Part shown: positions 28,041-35,862 of the stretch, piece by piece
Position numbering within the stretch: position 1 is the first letter of the stretch
Layout: each line of letters opens with the position of its first letter
Assembly: GCA_009778595.1 (NCBI GenBank)
Contig: WRJI01000010.1
Span: forward strand, 1 to 48,895
Direction: 5' to 3'
Origin: Peptococcaceae bacterium
GTDB lineage: Bacteria; Bacillota; Desulfitobacteriia; Desulfitobacteriales; Syntrophobotulaceae
DNA: 48,895 bases
Made by a program: the position numbers and the translations under genes
Notes under the pieces: model-generated
What the model saw: the letters and a program-made list of their open reading frames with translations, nothing else
Database searches by the model: none
Told to the model about the DNA's origin: nothing

Positions 28041-28054
28041 GTTCCACGTGGAAC
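28041..28054. promoter_or_regulatory. parS: parS site 2
   Basis: GTTCCACGTGGAAC, extended to an 18-bp perfect palindrome (28039-28056). It lies 97 bp from site 1. Confidence 0.92.
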
Positions 28055-28153
28055 GAAAGAATTGTAGGTTAGAAACACTCAGGGAAAACAGACGCCGCGG
28101 GAAGATAGAAAAACGCCAGGCAAGGCCTTCAGTATCCCGTGTTGAGGAAACAG

Positions 28154-28202
28154 ATTAGTCACTTAGTCCCTTACGGACGCGAAGCGTCAAAAAAGAACAA
28201 GA
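28154..28202 (+). repeat. Modular hairpin repeat R4, truncated
   Basis: Only the left part is present: TTAGTCACTTAGTCCCTTAC, GACGCGAAGCGTC and the A-rich core up to about 28202. The heptamer tract and right hairpin are replaced by the 3' end of the winged-helix fragment. Confidence 0.8.
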
Positions 28203-28205
28203 TAA

Positions 28206-28639
28206 TCAAGCTACGAGGTGAGCCAACTCAGAGACTTTGGCTCCAAGGAACTGGTTGATTGCGGTGGTTAATAATCGACCCCTATCCGTGAGCATGTATC
28301 TGTGTTGATGGGGGGGTTTCCTGATTATCCCGTGTTCTCTCAATAAGCGAAGATGGCGGCTGATCCGTGCGGACAAACTTTTTCTCGAAAGTCCATTGGC
28401 CCATGCCTTGGTACCGAGTGCCGCCTGCAATTGTTTGTTTGTAATGGCATCAACATTATATTTGGGATCTGCCACAGCCTGCAGCAACGCCAGATCCTTA
28501 CCGGTAACATCGAGTCCGCGAAATCTCTTGCCATTAACCTTCAGCGGATGAGTTACTGTGGACAGGATATCTCCAACCGAAGCATCCTCCTCCAGTGTTG
28601 CAATCTGTTCTGTGAGGTTCTTGATTCTTGAGCAGGGAT

Positions 28640-28641
<2 letters not shown>
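28206..28641 (-). pseudogene. C-terminal fragment of a larger protein with winged-helix end
   Basis: An open frame of about 145 residues with no start codon at its 5' break (about 28641). It contains a helical stretch (IKNLTEQIATLEEDASVGDI), the text HPLKVNGKRFRGLDVTGKDL, and a winged-helix part with SARISRHLRLLREHGIIRK followed by HQHRYMLTDRGR. The order helix, VNGKRFRGL, winged helix, HRYxLTxxGR resembles the C-terminus of a widespread but uncharacterised family of about 450-500 residue proteins; this is from memory and not checked. The 5' end is cut where the S23 fragment begins on the other strand. Confidence 0.55.
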
Positions 28642-28918
<277 letters not shown>

Positions 28919-29495
28919 AATACCGGAGACGCATCTTTCGATTGCTTTTTTGTTATGGGAGACGGAATACAGGGGGTTTGGGTGAGCATGGTGTCGGCGT
29001 GAAGTGATATTCCACAGGGTTTTAGCCTCAGAATCTCCGTGGAGTTGGTTATAATGTAACCATCCCTCATGTGGTTTTGATCCTCGGAACATTTTGAGGC
29101 GATATGAGGCTCGTGCTGGATACAAAATATTGGCGATATGATGACTGGTTGAAATGCCCTGCCGGGAAATTTTCGACGACGCAAATGTACAATCATGGGT
29201 GGAATGTCGACATGCGAACCACAATGGTATTTGCATGTTAAACAGCATGATAAAATGCATGAAGATAAACTATGAGTAGATTGAAAAACAGCATTCGGAA
29301 TCTTCTATTCACCATTCAGCATGAAGAAGGGTTCGGAACACGTAGCAAAAGAACGGCGTTTTCCTCCTGGCTTTAGCCGCCTTGGCAGAAGTCGTGCTGT
29401 CCAAATAGAATGGATCACAATCGCGGGGTTCCCTCCTTTGCGACAACGAAATGAAGAAGAATAGACATCTAGGACGCCGTCGCGTCAAAATAAAT
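28919..29495. other. Gap without recognisable gene
   Basis: No open frame with a ribosome site and family signature was found on either strand. A plus-strand frame at about 29085-29275 (RNILRRYEARAGYKILAI, then two TGA codons, then FDDANVQSWVECRH) may be debris of a lost gene, with no family recognised. At 29470-29499 a degenerate GACGC...GCGTCAAAATAAA followed by TTAG looks like an eroded left end of the modular repeat, directly before R6. Confidence 0.5.
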
Positions 29496-29597
29496 TTAGT
29501 ACCTTATAGACGCGAAGCGTCAATAAAAAACAAGAAAAGCCACATTCTGAATTCTGAATCCTGAATACTGGATACTTGCGGGCAGAGCCCGCGTTAG
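29496..29597 (+). repeat. Modular hairpin repeat R6
   Basis: Complete module, 102 bp like R1: TTAGTACC edge, GACGCGAAGCGTC, A-rich core, heptamers GAATTCT/GAATCCT/GAATACT/GGATACT, hairpin GCGGGCAGAGCCCGC and GTTAG. Confidence 0.9.
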
Positions 29598-29728
29598 TGG
29601 ATGACAAGGATTTCGACATGATGACAGGAAGAGCCGACGACAGATGATCCTTCAGTGGGATATACGCGGGTCTGCCAGCCCAAGTATCACCAGAGGCTTA
29701 GGCTGGGAGGGCCTGAAGACGCAGCGTG

Positions 29729-29861
29729 TCGTGCCGGTATCCGTCAGTCGTGCTGATATCCTTCAGTCGTGCCGGTATCCTTCAGTCGTGCTGATATCCT
29801 TCAGTCGTGCCGACATCCTTCAGTCGTGCCGACATCCTTCAGCCATGCTGATATCCTTCAG
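29729..29861 (+). repeat. 19-bp minisatellite, seven units
   Basis: Seven adjacent units of TCGTGCTGATATCCTTCAG, alternating between CTGATATCC, CCGGTATCC and CCGACATCC versions. The period is not a multiple of three. Directly after it lies a 17-bp palindrome (TGGGTCATAATGACCCA) at about 29865-29881. Confidence 0.9.
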
Positions 29862-29881
29862 CAATGGGTCATAATGACCCA

Positions 29882-30398
29882 ATCCATAAGCCGGAATCCA
29901 GAGCGTAGAAGTGAGGAGCCAAACAGCAGAAACCCAGATCTGCAACAGAGCCTAGGATCCGGAACGCATAAGACAATAAAGTGTGGATGCCGACAAATCC
30001 TGTTCAAGGAAACGGTTGCATTTGACCAAGGGTTCCACGTGGAACATGATTTGACCTTCTCGCTTCGTGTTTGTTTATCAGATCCCCTGGATTTAAGAGT
30101 TGGACGCACCTCATGGTTTTGGAGTCGTGCATTCTGTTTCTGGCTTTTGTGTGCGGCACGCTATGTGTTTTGCCTGGGGCTGACGGAACAACATGAATAT
30201 GTACGATTCATTTATGGCAAAACAGGGGCCCTGTCAACAGGGAGCTTTCGCGATACGGAATGATTCGGGAGATCTCTGAGAAGGATTTGTGAAGAGTTGG
30301 GCAAGGTGTGTGCCTGGCCGAGGCGTCGGCCTGCGGGTGATTCCCCGTTGTGCCGCCTTGCAAGCGAAGCTTGCCTGAGACAGCAGCGTGCGGAAGGC
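29882..30398. other. Gap without recognisable gene, contains parS site 3
   Basis: Open frames here (for example 29769-30263 on the plus strand) lack ribosome sites and any family signature. The stretch holds the third parS site, a small hairpin GGCCGAGGCGTCGGCC (30316-30331) and GCAAGCGAAGCTTGC (near 30359). No terminator with a T-run is evident for the yyaC gene that ends here from the right. Confidence 0.5.
30032..30045. promoter_or_regulatory. parS: parS site 3
   Basis: GTTCCACGTGGAAC, a perfect 14-bp palindrome, about 2 kb from site 2, in a stretch without genes. Confidence 0.88.
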
Positions 30399-30977
30399 TT
30401 ATGGGCGATATATCTGGTAATATGGAATGGATTCAAACATATCACATAGATAATCAGACAAGCGCCACACGAGGCTCAGCCTGGTTCCGCGTAAAACCAG
30501 GGTGTGCAAAGGACTGCTGGTATTGACCACGCCAGTCAGATGGATGTCGCCAACATAGGGCAATCGCCTTCTTCCCGCTGTGCCAGGCTGGAAAGAACCG
30601 AGAGAAAGCGTAATATAACCAACGGATTGGGCTTGTCCAAGGGTTGCATCAAGGGCGATCACAAAGGGGTTTGGGAAACGTTCGGCTATGGCTGACATCG
30701 TTGCTTCAAGATTATGGGCGTCAATCGGATTATCAAGTGTGCCAAGGATGCTAATGTTAGCCGGAGCTAAGGCATCAAGCTTTGTGCCGGTAAGGGGTCC
30801 AAGGGAATCGCCGGTAGACCGGTCGCTGCCAATGCAGAGCAGGATGTGCTGGCGATGTGTTTGGCTGGCGATAAGAACGCGCAGACGGCGCTGCAACCTG
30901 TGCATGCCAAGGATGTCTGTATAGTGTGCGCGGGATTGACTAAACGGCAGGGGTTGTGCAGGCTGATGGACGCTCAA
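30399..30977 (-). CDS. yyaC: Sporulation protein YyaC (DUF1256)
   Basis: About 192 residues. The family core LLCIGSDRSTGDSLGPLTGT is followed by LGTLDNPIDAHNLEATM, FVIALDATLGQAQSVGYITL, and LPYVGDIHLTGVVN, all typical of DUF1256 (relatives include spore protease GPR-like folds). The best start is TTG at 30975-30977, seven bases after AAGGAGGG; the ATG 18 bp upstream contains that ribosome site. It indicates that the organism can sporulate. It is 123 bp downstream of ychF on the same strand. Confidence 0.85.
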   Translation of the reverse strand: MSVHQPAQPLPFSQSRAHYTDILGMHRLQRRLRVLIASQTHRQHILLCIGSDRSTGDSLGPLTGTKLDALAPANISILGTLDNPIDAHNLEATMSAIAERFPNPFVIALDATLGQAQSVGYITLSLGSFQPGTAGRRRLPYVGDIHLTGVVNTSSPLHTLVLRGTRLSLVWRLSDYLCDMFESIPYYQIYRP

Positions 30978-31099
30978 ATAACAACCCTCCTTCATGGGGC
31001 GTGGAAAGAATAATAACGGATTCTCAAGGATGAGACACACCGCAAGCATCTGTTGAGAGTGTTCCCAATTGTTGGATGTCTCATGCAGAGGATGAACAA

Positions 31100-32224
31100 T
31101 TATACGTTAAAGCGAAAGTTGACAACATCCCCATCGCGCATGATGTAGTCTTTCCCTTCGAGTCGGAAGAGCCCTTTTTCGCGAGCGCCCTTTTCACCGT
31201 CATAAGAAATGTAATGATCAAATGTTATGACATCAGCCTTAATAAAGCCGCGTTCAATGTCTGAGTGGATTGTGCCGGCAGCTTGAGGGGCCCTGGTGTT
31301 CTTGCGAATGGTCCAAGCCTTGACTTCTTTAGGGCCCGCTGTAAAGAAAGTCATTAGTCCTAACAGATCGAAGGCTTTTTGGATGAGGCGGTCAAGATCG
31401 GTCTCCTGCGTGTTTATCCCTGCTAAATACTCGCGACGTTCCGACTCTGCGAAGGTTGCCAACTCCGATTCAAGGAGAGCGGAAATTGCGAGAGCCTCCG
31501 CGTTTTCAGATGTTGCGGCCGCATAGACTTCGTTGCAGTATTTGTTCCCGGAAGGATTATTCAGGTCTTTTTCCGAGATATTTGCCACATAGATGACCGG
31601 TTTCCACGATAAGAAGTCAAGGTGCTTTTTAAGGAGATCCACGTCATCTTGAGAGAATTCGGCTTCTGCGCATGCTTGGGAGGCCGTTTTGCCGTTGTAA
31701 AAGAATTCGCTTAGGGTATCAAGAAGCGCACTCTCGTGTTTCGAGGTTTTGTCGCCGCCTTTTACCATCCCGGAGAGCTTGGCTTTTCTTCGTTCCAGAC
31801 TCTCTAAATCGGCAAGGATGAGCTCAAGGCGTATCGTTTCTATGTCGCGAGTTGGATTTACAGAAGCATTAATGTGGAAGACGTTGTTATCTTCAAAGCA
31901 ACGGACCACATGGATTAACGCATCAGCATCGCGAATGTCTGATAAAAAGGGGTTTCCTCGAGAGCCCCCTTTTGAATCCGGGGATTTCGAATCATGATTC
32001 CCCAGACCGATGATGTCAACAAATTCGACTGAGGCAGGAACGATTTTTTCTGGGTGAACGATTTCTGCTAACGCCTGAAGTCGCGAATCAGGGACATTAA
32101 CGATACCAAAATGAGTCTTTTTGGCTCCGTAAGAATGGGCGCTATCGTCTGTTTTGGTCATGGCATTGAAAAGCAGTGTCTTGCCAATATTGGGTAATCC
32201 GATAATTCCAAGATGTAGCGGCAA
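31100..32224 (-). CDS. ychF: Ribosome-associated ATPase YchF/OLA1-like
   Basis: 374 residues starting at TTG after AGAGGGGGATT. G1 is GLPNIGKT near residue 9, unusual in ending in Thr where most have Ser, and the C-terminal TGS-like domain has TFFTAGPKEVKAWTIRKNTR and a normal end (YIMRDGDVVNFRFNV). The segment after G3 reads DIIGLGNHDSKSPDSKGGSR (about 70-89) in place of the usual DIAGLVKGASKGEGLGN, so the switch region differs strongly. It lies between cvpA and yyaC on the same strand, with repeat R7 between it and cvpA. Confidence 0.93.
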   Translation of the reverse strand: MPLHLGIIGLPNIGKTLLFNAMTKTDDSAHSYGAKKTHFGIVNVPDSRLQALAEIVHPEKIVPASVEFVDIIGLGNHDSKSPDSKGGSRGNPFLSDIRDADALIHVVRCFEDNNVFHINASVNPTRDIETIRLELILADLESLERRKAKLSGMVKGGDKTSKHESALLDTLSEFFYNGKTASQACAEAEFSQDDVDLLKKHLDFLSWKPVIYVANISEKDLNNPSGNKYCNEVYAAATSENAEALAISALLESELATFAESERREYLAGINTQETDLDRLIQKAFDLLGLMTFFTAGPKEVKAWTIRKNTRAPQAAGTIHSDIERGFIKADVITFDHYISYDGEKGAREKGLFRLEGKDYIMRDGDVVNFRFNV

Positions 32225-32311
32225 GGAAATCCCCCTCTTTCGTCCGGGTTGTGTTATATTGTGGCACGGATTCTATGTGTCAGGTGTTCCCGGCATGACG
32301 CTAAGTCTTAT

Positions 32312-32422
32312 TTAGTCGCTTAGTCCCTTACGGACGCGAAGCGTCAAAAAAGAACAAGAAAATCCACCATTCTGAATACTGAATCCTGGATACTGAATAC
32401 TTGCGGGCAGAGCCCGCGTTAG
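32312..32422 (+). repeat. Modular hairpin repeat R7a
   Basis: TTAGTCGCTTAGTCCCTTAC, GACGCGAAGCGTC, A-rich core, four heptamers, hairpin GCGGGCAGAGCCCGC, GTTAG. It is joined to R7b through the shared TTAG. Confidence 0.9.
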
Positions 32423-32540
32423 GTTGCAACAACATCAATAAAGAATAAGAAAATCCACATTCTGAATCCTGAATCCTGAATCCTGAATCCTGAATCCTGA
32501 ATCCTGAATCCTGGATACTTGCGGTTGAAGACCGCATTAG
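32419..32540 (+). repeat. Modular hairpin repeat R7b
   Basis: Begins TTAGGTTGCAACAACATC, A-rich core, then about seven GAATCCT heptamers and GGATACT (the longest uniform tract in the window), hairpin GCGGTTGAAGACCGC (one G-T pair) and ATTAG. Its right end is 4 bp from the cvpA stop codon. Confidence 0.9.
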
Positions 32541-32544
32541 AGAA

Positions 32545-33159
32545 TTAGATTTCGACGCTGTTGATTGTTGGCACGGTATCAAAAGGATTGAGGAAGATGT
32601 TGCCGAAGAAAACATTAATGAGTTTGATACTAGGTTGGTAAATTTTCATAAGTATGGGGTATGCGTGAGAGCTTTTTGCGGCAGTATTAAAGCCGGCGTT
32701 GAAATCCCAAAAGGGCTCTGTTAAGCCACAGAATAAAGCAATAAAAAGTATGATACATACGCTACTGATAAAGAGACCCGCACCTCTGTCAAGGAACCTC
32801 AAAAGCTTAATTTTGAGCAAAGGTCTCAAGACGATATTAATTAGGATCGTCGCAACAAGATAGATGATAAACACAATGGCAAGAAAAGAGATGACTTTCA
32901 AGACATAAGACGTTATTGTGTTCTGGATAAGGGGCTCGGCAACAAGGTTGCTGACTGCCGGCGAGACTCTCTGGCGCAGGTCGAACAAGGAGTCAAGAAG
33001 CATAAGAAAAGGAGCATGCAAAAATACAGCAGCAAGTATGGCAATAATCTTCGCGCCCATAGATGTAATGGATATAACAAGACCACGAGAGTATCCGTTA
33101 ATACAAACAAAGCCAATAAGTAAAATTATGACTGCATCAAATAGGTATGCGGAGAGCAC
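32545..33159 (-). CDS. CvpA family membrane protein
   Basis: 204 residues from a GTG (33157-33159) after AGGTGATCTC. About four membrane helices with the CvpA-family start FDAVIILLIGFVCINGYSRG and a conserved central loop region. CvpA proteins are linked to colicin V production in E. coli; in Bacillota the role is unclear and sporulation- or MutS2-linked relatives are known. It has a strong own promoter and a leader of about 97 nt with a small GGGG/CCCC hairpin. Confidence 0.8.
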   Translation of the reverse strand: MLSAYLFDAVIILLIGFVCINGYSRGLVISITSMGAKIIAILAAVFLHAPFLMLLDSLFDLRQRVSPAVSNLVAEPLIQNTITSYVLKVISFLAIVFIIYLVATILINIVLRPLLKIKLLRFLDRGAGLFISSVCIILFIALFCGLTEPFWDFNAGFNTAAKSSHAYPILMKIYQPSIKLINVFFGNIFLNPFDTVPTINSVEI

Positions 33160-33262
33160 GAGATCACCTCATAAGAGCCAGAGTTCTAATCGTGGGAACA
33201 TATCGCGTTTTGGTCCGATAGAGAACCGGGACAATGGGGTCCGCTGTTCCCCACTAATACAT

Positions 33263-33291
33263 ATTGTATAGGTATTCAAAAACAGTGTCAA
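33263..33291 (-). promoter_or_regulatory. cvpA promoter
   Basis: Read leftwards: TTGACA (33286-33291), 17-bp spacer, TACAAT (33263-33268). Confidence 0.8.
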
Positions 33292-33496
33292 CAGAGAAGA
33301 AATTGTAAGTGCCTGTGGTCATCAAAGACTATGTTATGGTGTGTATTGTCATGTATAATTTCATGCACAAGAACATGTGCTTTGAGGGTTAAAAAACTCA
33401 GGTTGGTGCTTAAAAAAAGCATCGGCCTGATGATTTTTGGGAAGCAGTCATTTTTCATTTTTTGCGGGAAGTTTATGATTGTTGTTGCCTGTTTTT

Positions 33497-33587
33497 TGGC
33501 GGAGAGGGTGGGATTCGAACCCACGACACAGTTTCCCATGTACCCGCTTTCCAGGCGAGCGCCTTCGACCAACTCAGCCACCTCTCC
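33497..33587 (-). tRNA. tRNA-Ser(GGA)
   Basis: A 91-nt tRNA with encoded CCA. Acceptor stem GGAGAGG pairs with CCTCTCC, discriminator G. The anticodon loop CTGGAAA gives anticodon GGA between stems CTCGC and GCGGG. It has a long variable arm as in all tRNA-Ser and a TTCGAATCC T-loop. Antisense frames over it produce the familiar spurious peptide with RVGFEP. Confidence 0.97.
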
Positions 33588-33607
33588 AAGTGTTTTGGTC
33601 ATACAAC

Positions 33608-33636
33608 ATTATACTGAATCAGAACATGTACGTCAA
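33608..33636 (-). promoter_or_regulatory. tRNA-Ser promoter
   Basis: Read leftwards: TTGACG (33631-33636), 17-bp spacer, TATAAT (33608-33613), 20 bp before the mature 5' end. Confidence 0.8.
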
Positions 33637-33658
33637 ATGCCGGCATACCATTAAGCCA

Positions 33659-34147
33659 TTATTTTTCTGAGCCGTTGCTCATCTTGAGTTTTTGTATATG
33701 GTGAAAATGAATGCCTATATGCCCGATCGCAAGAATGACAGAGGCGATAATGAGCCAAAGCAAACGTCCGTATATGCCAAGCAGCAAAAACGCCAAAACA
33801 GGTAAGGTTGCCCCAGGGGCCGGAATGCCAAGGAATGGGCGTTAAAAATCGCGCAACGTCCCGCCACCGCGAAAATATCGGATCCAGTGGAGCTCGTACA
33901 GTATCATGAGAAGAAAGGCAAGGACAAACCACATAGTCCAGGGCTCCAATCCGTGGGGGTTCGTGTCATTGAAAAACAATATGGTTACCGTACAAAGAAC
34001 CTGGCCGCAGCGTTCAAAGACAAGAAGTATCCTATTCTCCCCTGATGGGTCATATCCCCGGGGCTTGCGTCGAGCCCACATGATATTTGGAATTTGGAGC
34101 ATCAGCATGAAAATCAATCCGACATAGGAAAACCCGAAATGTCCCAT
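33659..34147 (-). pseudogene. Integral membrane protein gene with in-frame TAA
   Basis: ATG at 34145-34147 after GGAGGTAATACT. The first 101 residues (MGHFGFSYVGLIFMLMLQIP at the start, RYFRGGGTLRDF at the end) are followed by TAA at 33842-33844. The same frame then stays open for 60 more residues (RPFLGIPAPGATLPVLAFLL, further helix text, HIGIHFHHIQKL) to a final TAA at 33659-33661. The combined 160-residue, roughly five-helix protein looks like a single conserved clostridial membrane protein of unknown function, and the stop probably replaced a Tyr codon (TAC/TAT) after RDF. It is thus a recent nonsense mutation or sequencing error, not a frameshift. Confidence 0.75.
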
Positions 34148-34237
34148 AGTATTACCTCCATGAATATATTACCACATTCAAATCACTTTGTGACCCTTTG
34201 TGGACATAGATGTCATGGTAACATGGTGTGGTGACAA

Positions 34238-34268
34238 TTGACATGGAGGTCGGGGAACATGCTATAAT
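34238..34268 (+). promoter_or_regulatory. Promoter of the DUF1905 gene
   Basis: TTGACA (34238-34243), 19-bp spacer and an extended -10 TGCTATAAT (34260-34268). The sequence TATAATTGTTATA around the -10 is itself a dyad. Confidence 0.65.
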
Positions 34269-34406
34269 TGTTATAACTTCATGGTGCCCCATATCAATAT
34301 GAAGGCCCGTACAGCTTCAAACCGGATAGAGTCCGACAAGGCGCAGATACGACCGAAGGACAGGCAAACCGGAGGGGCCCGCAGCCTGAAAGGAGATGTG
34401 TGAGAC
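34269..34406 (+). ncRNA. Long GC-rich 5' leader, possible structured RNA
   Basis: About 130 nt between promoter and start codon. It contains short complementary segments (CGGA and TCCG around TAGAG; GTCC and GGAC; GTGCCCC and GGGGCCC) and a direct repeat CAAACCGGA. It ends in AAAGGAGATG. No known riboswitch class was recognised with certainty. Confidence 0.35.
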
Positions 34407-34703
34407 ATGTCCCAAGCTTACAAATTCACAGCGGTTATTCAGAAGGTCCCTAATTTGGACGGTGCCTATGTTGCGGTTCCATATGATCTGAAAAAAGAAT
34501 TTGGGAAAGGGCGCCTCAAGGTGCATGCCAGTTTTGATGGCGAACCCTATGATGGGAGTATTGTCAATATGGGTATCAAAAACCCGGATGGAACGATTTG
34601 CTATATCTTGGGGATTCGCAAAGACATCCGCGCCAAAATCGGAAAGCAACCTGGAGATGTGGTTGAAGTCACATTCCAAGAGAATCAACCGGCGCAGCTA
34701 TGA
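34407..34703 (+). CDS. DUF1905 domain protein
   Basis: 98 residues; ATG after AAAGGAGATGTGTGAGAC. The text YKFTAVIQKVPNLDGAYVAV near the N-terminus and GDVVEVTFQE at the end match the DUF1905 barrel (PF08922), which in other bacteria is alone or fused to a YdeI-like domain; function unknown. It has its own promoter and a long leader. Confidence 0.85.
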   Translation: MSQAYKFTAVIQKVPNLDGAYVAVPYDLKKEFGKGRLKVHASFDGEPYDGSIVNMGIKNPDGTICYILGIRKDIRAKIGKQPGDVVEVTFQENQPAQL

Positions 34704-34770
34704 TCGGTAGGGGCTTTGATCCCCTCCCCCGGCAGTGTCTCTTCAATACTTGTGGATAAGGGTGAAACTC

Positions 34771-35862
34771 ATGCTACAACAAAAATGGTTAGCCGTGGTT
34801 AACGAGAAGGCCAAAGGTAAAAAAGCAGGACAAGAGTGGCCGGAGATACTTAGAATTCTTATAGAACACGGTGTCCATGTTGAAACCCAATATACCCAAA
34901 AGGCCGGTGATGCTATAAACCTGACGAGGATGGGCCTCCAAAAAGGGTTCACCGGCATAATCGCCGTCGGCGGTGACGGGACGCTTAATGAAGCCGTCAA
35001 TGGATTTTGGCGGGAGGATCGGCTCATTAATCCCGAAGCGAGATTGACTTATGTAAATCTTGGGTCGGGCGGGGACTTTGCCCGAATGATTAATGTCATA
35101 GACTTTGGAAAGGAAACACCTGAGCAGACCGGTCGGTCTACCCAGACCAACCGGTCTGCTCAGCCGCCCTCTCCAGCCGCGATTATTGCGAACAACCTCC
35201 TTAACGGCAACCTGGAAACGGTGGATATAGGACGGGTAACTTTTGAGGGAGAATCACGACAAAGCCGATATTTTGTCAACGCAGCAAACGTTGGTGTTGG
35301 CGCTGAAGCGGTGCGGCGGGTCAACAAGAAAGAAACCAAGCCTGGCGGCGGCCGTCTTTCATATATGCTCTCAGCCTTAGCCGCGGTTGTTACCTTCAGT
35401 CCCCAACCTTTGAGGGTTGTTGTCGACGGGGCCTGCAAAATTGATGAAGACTTATATGCGGTAATGGTCTGCAACGGACAGTATATAGGCGCCGGAATGA
35501 TGATTGCCCCTGATGCCGATATCACAGACGGGTTGTTTGATATAGTGGCTATCCCCAAAATGCCGTTGTTCAAACTTCTGATGCGGTTTCCGAAGATCTA
35601 TAAGGGAACCCATCTTGGTATTCAAGGGGTATCTTTGTGGCGGGGAACAGACGTTGAGATTACGGACTCGCGACCTGCCGTGTCTCATGAAAAACGGCCG
35701 CATGGAGCCGCTTCGAACAGAGGATTCAAGAGTCTCGTGGAGATTGACGGGGAGATTCTTGGGAGTTGTCCTGTTTCCTATACCCTTTTGCCAAAAGGGA
35801 TGAAAATGTGGTTGCCTCGGTGCGGTGTTCCCCTCAACCCGTCAGACTCTTTGCTAAAGTAG
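34771..35862 (+). CDS. Diacylglycerol/lipid kinase family protein
   Basis: About 363 residues from the ATG at 34771, following AAGGGTG; an upstream in-frame GTG at 34735 has no ribosome site. The catalytic text AVGGDGTLNEAVNG is near residue 72, then NLGSGGDFAR, then GVGAEAVRRVNKK and the C-terminal barrel, all typical of YegS/DgkB-like lipid kinases (ATP plus diacylglycerol or a related lipid). A Thr/Ser/Gln-rich stretch (QTGRSTQTNRSAQPPSP) is an unusual insertion made by a short DNA repeat (about 35123-35170). Its 3' end overlaps the convergent feoB by 29 bp. Confidence 0.9.
   Translation: MLQQKWLAVVNEKAKGKKAGQEWPEILRILIEHGVHVETQYTQKAGDAINLTRMGLQKGFTGIIAVGGDGTLNEAVNGFWREDRLINPEARLTYVNLGSGGDFARMINVIDFGKETPEQTGRSTQTNRSAQPPSPAAIIANNLLNGNLETVDIGRVTFEGESRQSRYFVNAANVGVGAEAVRRVNKKETKPGGGRLSYMLSALAAVVTFSPQPLRVVVDGACKIDEDLYAVMVCNGQYIGAGMMIAPDADITDGLFDIVAIPKMPLFKLLMRFPKIYKGTHLGIQGVSLWRGTDVEITDSRPAVSHEKRPHGAASNRGFKSLVEIDGEILGSCPVSYTLLPKGMKMWLPRCGVPLNPSDSLLK

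Noticed and set aside
32328-32615. Small proteins encoded by the modular repeats (MRSSTASIQ-type frames)
   Set aside because: The ATG in CTAATGCGG and open heptamer frames recur, but no ribosome site precedes them and lengths vary with heptamer number.
33331-33654. Plus-strand open frame over the tRNA-Ser with ERVGFEPT text
   Set aside because: It is the antisense of a tRNA gene, a well-known false protein; no ribosome site or domain.
34269-34406. Glycine or NiCo riboswitch in the DUF1905 leader
   Set aside because: Short resemblances (ACCGAAGG, ACAGGCA, GCAGCC) are present, but the defining stems of either class could not be drawn.
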